A stretch of DNA of 11,764 nt. It comes from Dehalococcoidia bacterium (GTDB taxonomy: Bacteria > Chloroflexota > Dehalococcoidia > E44-bin15). Numbering within the stretch: position 1 is the stretch's first letter; each line of letters starts with the position of its first letter. The notes beneath the pieces were generated by a model, which saw only the letters and a program-made list of their open reading frames with translations, was not told the DNA's origin and did not search any database. Location of the stretch: contig JAGMCC010000018.1 in the NCBI GenBank assembly GCA_023129355.1, positions 1-11,764 on the forward strand, given 5' to 3'. This document shows, in pieces, positions 6,401 through 11,764 of the stretch. The translations under genes and the position numbers were made by a program.

Positions 6401-6793
6401 TCAATCACTTATTGTGCGGCCAAATCTACTTTTCCTCGCCACTTCCCTAGCCTTTTCGAAGCCGGTGCCTGTTAACATCAAGAGATGTCTGCCCTCATTA
6501 ACAATATAGCCACGTTCACAAAGATTTCTGAATGCTTCAAGATATTTGGCAGCAAATGCAGGGTCGGCGGTCTTAGGGTCACGGAAATTTTCTTCTCCCG
6601 CCCTTACCCAAGTTCCTGGGATTTGATCAACAGAGAGAACATGGAATGTGCCCTTTTGGGCAGCAGCAATGATTAATTCTCTCTCCGCCTTAGAGAGTTG
6701 TTTCCTCTTGTAGCCTTCTATGAATTTGCTGCTACTTGACAGGGCTGTCTGGTCGCTGGTCTTGGACTTATTAGATGCCTTGACAACTGGATG
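6401..6793 (-). pseudogene. 5'-truncated remnant of an unrecognised gene (130 codons, no start)
   Basis: A minus-strand frame is open from just after TAG (complement of 6794-6796) to TGA (complement of 6401-6403), giving 130 codons. It lacks any ATG, GTG or TTG in its first hundred codons, so start-based ORF lists miss it. The translation looks genuinely coding. A Ser/Lys/Thr-rich linker (residues 7-22) precedes a helical, winged-helix-like unit that includes FIEGYKRKQLSKAERELI. The C-terminus contains YLEAFRNLCERGYI and LLMLTGTGFEKAREVARK, a pattern common at the ends of winged-helix or effector-like domains. I do not recognise the family. The N-terminal domain appears to be deleted, with the break within about 15 bp of the start of the iron-sulfur gene at 6807. 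It lies directly upstream of vapB on the same strand. Confidence 0.65.
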
Positions 6794-6808
6794 CTATGAA
6801 CACATAAT
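6780..6808 (+). promoter_or_regulatory. possible promoter overlapping the start of the iron-sulfur gene
   Basis: TTGACA (6780-6785), a 17-nt spacer and CATAAT (6803-6808) match sigma70 consensus at 11 of 12 bases. However, the -10 overlaps the ATG at 6807. If this promoter is used, translation would begin at ATG 6846, where GGGGG (6835-6839) is 6 nt upstream. It may also be accidental. Confidence 0.25.
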
Positions 6809-7871
6809 GCGCACCAAGGAAACCAAATGCAAATGGGGGCACAAGATGTGGGACGCTTCAAAATGTGACCTGTGCGGCGATTGTCTAGTGAGGTGTCGTT
6901 ATGTCGATTATGACAAGGAAAAGGCCGTGGCCGAGATTAGGCTGCTCATGGAGGGCAAAGACGCTGACATCCTAACCAAGTGTATTACCTGCATTGCCTG
7001 TAATGACTACTGCCCGACCGGAGCTGACCCCTCTAACCTCATCTTCAAAATGCAGGAAAGGATAGGCACCTCCCCCATAGTAGTAGCCTTGGCACCCTTC
7101 CTGGATGTAATTACCAAGGGACTCGAAGGGCAGGGAGAGCCTGGCCATCTGATAGCTGGCGACCCTGATAAGCCTGTCCTTTCACTCGACTCCTTCGACT
7201 TTGGAGAAATCCCCGAGGGAACCCTAGACAGTCAGCTATTTAAGGGCATGACTGTGGTCAGAGGAATTGAGTACATGTCCTTAGTCGGCTGTGTGCATAT
7301 GGGCGGGGAGAGCTTTGTTGAGAAGTACGGCCAGAGGGTCATCGACAAGCTAGCCAGTTTGGGTAAGGACATCGTGTACTTCCACAATGAGGGCTTTGCT
7401 CTGGTGCACGTCAAAGCCAAGGAGTACGGCATCACCGTTCCCTTTGGCTACATGCACCTCTTCGAGCACCTGCGCAACTATCTGAGGGACCATCAGAGCA
7501 GCATCAGTAAGCTGGGCAAGAAGGTCGCATACCAGGCAAACTGCGCCACCAGGTACGTGCCGGAACAAGACGACTTCCTTGACGAGATCTTCGAGCTCAT
7601 CGGGGTGAAGCGGCCTCCCAGGCTGTACGAGCGGTTGAACGCCGTCTGCTGCACCGCGCCGATTATTAACACAAACAGGGAGCTGGCCATTGGTATACAA
7701 GAGAAGAATGTTAAGGACGCCATCGAATGTGGTGCCGATGCCCTAATAACATCTTGCCCCTATTGCGACAGAGTCATGCGGCGGCCTACCTCACAGCTTA
7801 GCCTGACCAAGATTTTTATCACTGACCTGTGCCGTATCGCCCTGGGGGAGAAGCCCTGGCCAGAGGGATGA
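6807..7871 (+). CDS. two-cluster ferredoxin / CCG-domain iron-sulfur oxidoreductase subunit (HdrD/GlpC-like)
   Basis: This 354-residue soluble protein contains two ferredoxin-type sites, C20-x2-C23-x2-C26-x3-C30 and C59-x2-C62-x2-C65-x3-C69P, which bind two [4Fe-4S] clusters. One canonical CCG (cysteine-rich) domain follows: C246, C281-C282, then C317-P-Y-C320. Spacing of CC to the outer cysteines is 34 residues on each side, matching the pattern of heterodisulfide reductase HdrB/HdrD and GlpC. The first CCG unit is degenerate, with only isolated cysteines around GCVHMGG. Such proteins move electrons between ferredoxin-like carriers and thiol, quinone or enzyme partners. ATG 6807 is preferred over ATG 6720, because 6720-6793 is coding remnant on the other strand; no good ribosome site is visible, and ATG 6846 is an alternative. 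It could supply electrons to the downstream activases (inference from neighbourhood). Confidence 0.88.
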   Translation: MRTKETKCKWGHKMWDASKCDLCGDCLVRCRYVDYDKEKAVAEIRLLMEGKDADILTKCITCIACNDYCPTGADPSNLIFKMQERIGTSPIVVALAPFLDVITKGLEGQGEPGHLIAGDPDKPVLSLDSFDFGEIPEGTLDSQLFKGMTVVRGIEYMSLVGCVHMGGESFVEKYGQRVIDKLASLGKDIVYFHNEGFALVHVKAKEYGITVPFGYMHLFEHLRNYLRDHQSSISKLGKKVAYQANCATRYVPEQDDFLDEIFELIGVKRPPRLYERLNAVCCTAPIINTNRELAIGIQEKNVKDAIECGADALITSCPYCDRVMRRPTSQLSLTKIFITDLCRIALGEKPWPEG

Positions 7872-8172
7872 GGCATTCACCTACTCATCAGCGGGCAATA
7901 CCCCGTAATTCACCCAGGGCAGCAGCTAGTCAATTGTGGAAAGGGAGAGTGGCTTCTGCCAGCTCAACAATCTGACCTCAGGCAACATTTCTCGGTTTTG
8001 TTAAGCATCGGCGCACTCTAGGCAGAGACAAGTAGCTCCAGCCGCACACAATAGCGATTTGTGTAATGCACCCCTTTCCACTGGTTCCCACTGACGAGGT
8101 GACCTTGACCGTCAACTACGCCAGCTGCTAGAATTATTCCTGGATATTATCTAACCGATTAGTGGTAGCAAT
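7872..8172. other. gap between the iron-sulfur gene and the PHP gene
   Basis: I see no gene in these 301 bp. A short open frame that continues for about 48 codons after the stop has no start or recognisable content. A predicted promoter near the right end is listed separately. Confidence 0.4.
8105..8134 (+). promoter_or_regulatory. predicted promoter for the PHP-activase operon
   Basis: TTGACC (8105-8110), an 18-nt spacer and TAGAAT (8129-8134) match consensus at ten of twelve bases. Transcription would start about 30 nt before the TTG start at 8173. Confidence 0.45.
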
Positions 8173-8718
8173 TTGAAGATTGACCTGCACACCCATTGCC
8201 GCGAGGCGATAGCCTGCCCAACTCCCACGTTGGAGATCGTGGAGCGGATTATGGCTGCGGTGAAGAGGAAAGGGCTGGACGGGATCGCTGTTACCGAGCA
8301 CTACACCAGCTACTATGGCCATAAGGTAAAAGAGATTGTCGATACCCATTTGGACGGCAAGGTAGTGGTCGTCCCTGGCCAGGAACTTGCCAGGATGCTG
8401 TTGGGCCGTGAGCCGGGGGTGATCCATGTGGTTGAGCTATACTTACCTGACGATCTGATTTTCAGGTTTATCGCTCATCCCGGCCATCCTTATATAAAGG
8501 ACCTTAGCCAGTATATAGACGAGGGCATACATGGCATCGAGTTGAAGAACCCACTACACGATGGCGACGGCCTGACAGAAGAGCAGATAAAGGAGTTGGC
8601 CAAGAAGCATAACCTGATCCTGCTAACTAATAGCGACGCCCATCGACTGGAGGACATCGGAACCTACCACAATGAGATCGAGATTGAGGAGCTGTGTGCC
8701 CGGGCTAGAAAAGGCTAA
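8173..8718 (+). CDS. PHP-domain metal-dependent phosphoesterase-like protein
   Basis: This is a 181-residue single-domain PHP protein. The metal-binding motifs occur in order: motif I DLHTHC (H6, H8), motif II TEHYTS (E42, H43), GQE (E71), motif III AHPGHP (H102) and motif IV TNSDAHR (D155, H157). PHP enzymes use two or three metal ions to hydrolyse phosphoesters; stand-alone short members act on small phosphorylated molecules or have unknown roles. A TTG at 8173 is chosen because translation from it gives the typical MKIDLHTHC beginning right at the domain edge; an in-frame stop lies at 8152 and no ATG exists between. The ribosome site is weak. It is the first gene of a set with the two activase genes (66-bp gap), so the product may serve the same pathway, but no link to activase function is established. 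Confidence 0.88.
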   Translation: MKIDLHTHCREAIACPTPTLEIVERIMAAVKRKGLDGIAVTEHYTSYYGHKVKEIVDTHLDGKVVVVPGQELARMLLGREPGVIHVVELYLPDDLIFRFIAHPGHPYIKDLSQYIDEGIHGIELKNPLHDGDGLTEEQIKELAKKHNLILLTNSDAHRLEDIGTYHNEIEIEELCARARKG

Positions 8719-8784
8719 CTGAATTACGGTGGACGAGATTTTGGACGCCAGCTACGTTGCCACGGCCTAACAGGGTGCTCTGCT

Positions 8785-9624
8785 ATGTCGAGCGATGCGA
8801 AGAAACAACAACGGTTTATATATGCTGGATGCGATCTGGGGATATGTTCGGCAAAGGTAGTTCTCACTGAGAACAAAAATATACTCACCTGCGAAGTCGT
8901 CCCCTACAAGAGCTTTCCCCATAAGGCAGCGGCATCGGCGATGGAAGGGGCTTTACGCAGAGCCGGGGTATCGGGGGATGAGGTCATCCCATGCCTATCT
9001 ACCGGATTCGGCCATAAGGCCGTTCGCTTCGCCGATCGGACTGCTCCAGATATAACCTGCATTCTTCGGGGCTTAAGAGTGCTGAATCCGCAGGTCAGAA
9101 CAGTAATCGATGTCGGGGGGCATACCCTGATAGCTTCCAATATCGGTCAGAACGGGGATCTGCTTGAGACAGCCGTCGTTGATGTTTGTACCGCCGCAAC
9201 AGGGCTGTTCATCGAGGTGATGGCAAAGGCACTGGAATTCCCGATGGAGGAGTTGGCCGCCGGTTCGCTTGCCTCGGAGAATCCTATTCGGATAACGAAC
9301 ACGTGTGTGGTGTTTGCCGAGAGCGAAGTGATATCGTCCATCAATGAGGGCCACAGCCGGTTTGATGTATTTGCCGGGATTGCCCTGGCAGTAGCAGACA
9401 AGATAGCAAGCGTGGCTAGAAGGATCGATATCCTTCCCGAAGTGGCAATGACAGGTGGGGTGGCCAAGAATGCCGTCGTGACGAGAGAAGTGGAGAGGCA
9501 ATTTGGGCTCAAGTTTGCCGATCTGGGCGGAGTCGATCCGCAGATCGTTGCTGCCTTTGGTGCTGCACTGCTGGCGGAGGAGAGCGATCTTGCCGGGACG
9601 AAACCGGGGGTGGATAGAAGATGA
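8785..9624 (+). CDS. BadF/BadG/BcrA/BcrD-family activase subunit with a degenerate phosphate-2 motif
   Basis: This 279-residue ASKHA-fold (acetate kinase/Hsc70/actin) protein is homologous to acyl-CoA dehydratase and benzoyl-CoA reductase activases. It has phosphate-1 (AGCDLGICSAKVVL, 14-27) and the adenosine motif (AMTGGVAKNAVV, 221-232). The two cysteines that share the subunit-bridging [4Fe-4S] cluster are C135 (VCTAATGLFIEVMA) and C174 (NTCVVFAESEV). The phosphate-2 motif, normally DIGGQDSK, reads DVGGHTLI (109-116), so the Asp and Lys are gone. The usual TCHARG segment is TCILRG (91-96). It therefore probably keeps the cluster but binds or hydrolyses ATP poorly. Its stop overlaps the start of the second subunit by 4 bp (ATGA), which suggests equal production of a heterodimer. 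The short length of both subunits resembles the BzdP/BzdQ arrangement more than the longer BcrA/BadF. The start at 8785 has only a weak ribosome site. Confidence 0.9.
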   Translation: MSSDAKKQQRFIYAGCDLGICSAKVVLTENKNILTCEVVPYKSFPHKAAASAMEGALRRAGVSGDEVIPCLSTGFGHKAVRFADRTAPDITCILRGLRVLNPQVRTVIDVGGHTLIASNIGQNGDLLETAVVDVCTAATGLFIEVMAKALEFPMEELAAGSLASENPIRITNTCVVFAESEVISSINEGHSRFDVFAGIALAVADKIASVARRIDILPEVAMTGGVAKNAVVTREVERQFGLKFADLGGVDPQIVAAFGAALLAEESDLAGTKPGVDRR

Positions 9625-10454
9625 TTGTTGCCGGATGCGATATCGGGGCACTGACCGCCAAGGCGGTGGTGATGGAGAACGGCGGCATCCTGGACTCCGA
9701 GATAATTCCAGTTCGCCCCGATGCCGTGCTCTCGGCAACCGAGGTGATGGACCGCCTGATCGGGAACCTCGGTCTCTTGTACAGCGATATCGATCGTTGC
9801 GTAAGCACCGGATACGGGCGCGGCATCGTGCCCTTTGCCCAGACCAATCTTAGTGAGGTATCATGCCATGGAAGGGGCGCCACCTGGCTCATGCCCAGCG
9901 TAAGAACCATCATCGATGGCGGTGGCCAGGACTGCAAGGTTCTGAGCGTGGATAAGAAGGGGCTCCTGAAGGATTTCCGTATGACCGGCAAATGCGCTGC
10001 CGGAACCGGAAGGGCTCTAGAACTCATGGCCGAGAGCCTGGGTGTGGATATCTCCGAGATCGGTCCTCTTTCGCTCCGCGCTACCAGCCCGGCGACCCTG
10101 AGAGCCTTCTGTTCCGTCATGACCGAAATTGAAGTCAAACACCTGGTGGTGGAAGGGGTTGATACCGCGGACATCGCCGCGGGAATAACCAGGAGCGTGG
10201 CTAACGATGTAATGCTGCTGCTTTACAGGTTAAACGTTAAGAAGGATATCGCTATCACGGGTGGCATCGCTAAGAACATCGGGGTGGTGAAACAGCTTGA
10301 AGAGATGCTGGGCATGGAATTCGTTGAGTTGCCGGCAGATCCTCAGTTGATCGGGGCCATCGGCGCGGCCGTTTTCGCTGCCTATCAACTCACGAGCCCT
10401 CGTTCGCGCAGGGGATATTCGACTACGACTGGGAGATTATGGACAGAGTGCTGA
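9621..10454 (+). CDS. BadF/BadG/BcrA/BcrD-family activase subunit, canonical
   Basis: This 277-residue ATP-dependent activase subunit has all motifs intact. They are phosphate-1 GCDIGALTAKAVV (5-17), SCHGRG (81-86), phosphate-2 IIDGGGQDCKV (97-107) and KCAAGTGRALELMA with cluster Cys C125. The second cluster Cys is C164 (AFCSVMTEIEV), and the adenosine motif is AITGGIAKNIGVV (211-223). Activases of this family hydrolyse two ATP per electron to pump an electron from ferredoxin into a 2-hydroxyacyl-CoA dehydratase or a class I benzoyl-CoA reductase. No catalytic partner lies within the window. ATG 9621 overlaps the preceding stop by 4 bp. The last 20 residues (TSPRSRRGYSTTTGRLWTEC) extend beyond the usual end and look unlike family tails. 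Another frame continuing to TAA 10484-10486 looks more protein-like, so a lost base near 10390 is possible. Confidence 0.92.
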   Translation: MIVAGCDIGALTAKAVVMENGGILDSEIIPVRPDAVLSATEVMDRLIGNLGLLYSDIDRCVSTGYGRGIVPFAQTNLSEVSCHGRGATWLMPSVRTIIDGGGQDCKVLSVDKKGLLKDFRMTGKCAAGTGRALELMAESLGVDISEIGPLSLRATSPATLRAFCSVMTEIEVKHLVVEGVDTADIAAGITRSVANDVMLLLYRLNVKKDIAITGGIAKNIGVVKQLEEMLGMEFVELPADPQLIGAIGAAVFAAYQLTSPRSRRGYSTTTGRLWTEC

Positions 10455-10714
10455 TAAGGAAACCAATCATTCACAGCATCCTGTAATTGCGTTAAATAAA
10501 CGAAATAGCGATTTGTTCAGCGGCGGGATAGACTTACACATCCGGCTACCGACAGGCTACAATCATCACAATAAATGTGTTATATTCGTGTTGGGAGCAC
10601 CGTGAATTGTCTGTTTGGTTGCTAGGCGGAGCGCAGCCCGTGAAGTCAAAAGCTGAGATTATCTGATGAACGGTAAGGTGGAGCAAGGATAAACTGGAAG
10701 GGAGATGATGTATC
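10455..10714. other. gap upstream of the AbfD-like gene
   Basis: These 260 bp hold no intact gene. The first 32 bp may belong to a frameshifted tail of the preceding activase. No promoter convinced me. The AbfD ribosome site GGAAGGGAG (10696-10704) ends 10 nt before GTG 10715. Confidence 0.4.
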
Positions 10715-11038
10715 GTGCCATTGAAAACCGCTGTGGAGTACATCGAGAGTCTGCGTAAGCTGAAACTGGATCTCTATCTACTTGGTGAAAAGGTGGAGAA
10801 TTGGGTTGATAATCCTATTATCAGACCATCAATTAATGCTGTGGCGATGACCTATAAGCTTGCTCACGAGCCCGATAACAAGGATCTGGCGACCACGGAC
10901 TCGATGCTTACAGGAAAGAAGGTAAATAGATTCAACTCTCTCTTCAGGAGCACCGGTGATATGGTCAGTAAGGTAAAATTAGAGAGGGAGCTGGGACAGA
11001 GGACTGCCTGTTGTTTCCAGAGGTGCGTTGGTCTTTGA
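10715..11038 (+). CDS. abfD: 4-hydroxybutyryl-CoA dehydratase / vinylacetyl-CoA isomerase, N-terminal piece (frameshifted)
   Basis: These 107 residues form the beginning of an AbfD/HpaB-superfamily flavoprotein. A GTG start at 10715 follows GGAAGGGAG; the ATGs at 10705 and 10708 are out of frame. The frame carries the helical N-terminal domain and the first two [4Fe-4S] ligands in CFQRC (C100 and C104, one residue off C99/C103 of the Clostridium aminobutyricum enzyme). It ends at TGA 11036-11038, within the highly conserved segment R-C-V-G-x-D. Removing one T from CTTTG (11034-11036) restores V-G-L-D-G-I-N and joins this piece to the frame at 11037-11764. The enzyme converts 4-hydroxybutyryl-CoA to crotonyl-CoA by a flavin-assisted radical dehydration. 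The break may be a sequencing or assembly slip, or a real inactivating mutation. Confidence 0.88.
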   Translation: MPLKTAVEYIESLRKLKLDLYLLGEKVENWVDNPIIRPSINAVAMTYKLAHEPDNKDLATTDSMLTGKKVNRFNSLFRSTGDMVSKVKLERELGQRTACCFQRCVGL

Positions 11039-11764
11039 CGGGATCAATGCTGTTTTTAGCACCACCTACGAAATTGACCAGGAGCACGGAACCAAGTATC
11101 ATCACAGGTTTAGAGAGTGGCTGAAGTATGTTCAACAGAATGACCTCTGTGTCCAGGGTGCCATGACCGATGTCAAGGGCAACCGGGTGGTGGCTCCAAG
11201 CAAGCAGACTGACCCGGACATGTTTGTGCATGTGGTGGAGCGAAGGAGTGATGGGATCGTCATAAGGGGGGCAAAAGCAAGTCAAACGGGAACCGTGAAT
11301 TCACATGAAATGCTCATTATGCCAACCCTGAGAATGCGGGATGGCGATGAAGACTATTCCCTAAGCTGTGCTATACCAACGGACGCTGAAGGCGTACACC
11401 TCATCTATGGAAGACAGTCCTGCGATACGCGCAAGCTTGAGGAGGGTGACATTGATGTCGGTAACTACAGCTTCGGTGGACAGGAGACACTGACTATCCT
11501 GGACAACGTCTTCGTCCCGTGGGATAGGGTTTTCATGTGTGGGGAGATCGAATTTGCCATCATGATGGTGGAGAGATTCGCCGCCTATCATAGACAGAGC
11601 TACGGCGGTTGTAAGCCGGGCGTAGGCGATGTGCTTGTTGGAGCGGCGGCATCAATGGCTGATTACAACGGGACACGTAGAGCCCCTCACATCAGAGAGA
11701 AACTTGGGGAGATGATTCATCTCTCTGAAACGATACATGCCTGCGGATTAGCTTGCGCCCACGA
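11037..11764 (+). CDS. abfD: 4-hydroxybutyryl-CoA dehydratase / vinylacetyl-CoA isomerase, main part (frame +1, runs off window)
   Basis: This is the continuation of the gene begun at 10715, open without a stop to the window end (242 codons). With the frame repaired the residue numbers match the characterised enzyme remarkably well. H292 and C299 lie in YHRQSYGGCKPG and, with C100 and C104, supply all four unusual [4Fe-4S] ligands (Cys3His). K300 follows, and E257 lies in GGQETLTILDNVFVPWDR. The substrate and flavin region (RGAKASQTGTVNSHEMLIMP, 184-203) is conserved. Having the Cys/His set separates it from HpaB-type monooxygenases, which share the fold but lack the cluster. About 350 of some 490 expected residues are present; the C-terminus lies beyond the window. 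The paralogue's true substrate is uncertain, because no CoA transferase or 4-hydroxybutyrate dehydrogenase is visible nearby. Confidence 0.9.

Noticed and set aside
6720..6806. 29-residue N-terminal extension of the iron-sulfur protein
   Set aside because: The opposite strand of 6720-6793 encodes the linker of the truncated minus-strand gene, and the extension carries no family feature.
9073..10174. Long minus-strand open frames of 221 codons each opposite the activase genes
   Set aside because: They are antisense shadows of two clearly recognised activase genes; the translations look unlike real proteins.

Overview
The window reads as an accessory metabolic region of a strictly anaerobic bacterium. 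It carries oxygen-sensitive fermentation and CoA chemistry: 4-hydroxybutyryl-CoA dehydratase, a pair of BadF/BcrA-type ATP-dependent activases, an Old-Yellow-Enzyme-type iron-sulfur flavoprotein and a CCG-domain iron-sulfur protein. Shine-Dalgarno sites are strong (AAGGAGG type) and starts are mixed ATG/GTG/TTG. The gene repertoire and intergenic palindromes would suit a Dehalococcoidia-like Chloroflexota or a Desulfobacterota member, but the lineage cannot be fixed from the sequence. No rRNA, tRNA, CRISPR array or intact transposase was seen.

Layout. (a) 461-871 (+): a small Cys-containing protein resembling the TIGR04076 group, with a hairpin in its leader. (b) 1116-5036, all on the minus strand: a tandem EthD-domain protein (4266-5036), then an OYE/2,4-dienoyl-CoA-reductase-like flavoprotein (2082-4037), then, past a 640-bp gap full of palindromes (1602-1877), a SnoaL/NTF2-like protein (1116-1442) with its own predicted promoter. 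All three families are common in catabolism of small or polycyclic organic acids. (c) 5487-6793, minus strand: a vapBC toxin-antitoxin module (5593-6286) with a textbook promoter covered by repeated CGGTA/TACCG half-sites. Broken coding remnants flank it on both sides: a possible methyltransferase N-terminus at 5487-5588, and a 130-codon open frame with no start codon at 6401-6793. (d) 6807-11764, plus strand: a two-cluster ferredoxin/CCG protein, a PHP-domain protein, two overlapping activase subunits, and the start of an AbfD-type dehydratase that runs off the window.

How the genes may work together. The plus-strand block looks like a reductive or radical acyl-CoA activation module. The CCG iron-sulfur protein could deliver electrons, and the two activases (ATPases with a bridging [4Fe-4S] cluster) could drive them to low potential. 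The catalytic partner (BcrBC/HgdAB-like) is not in the window. The activases are unequal: the second has the canonical nucleotide-binding motifs, while the first has lost its second phosphate motif. The AbfD homologue retains all four cluster ligands (C100, C104, H292, C299 after frame repair) but is broken by one extra T at 11034-11036. A second, less certain frame slip may affect the end of the second activase.
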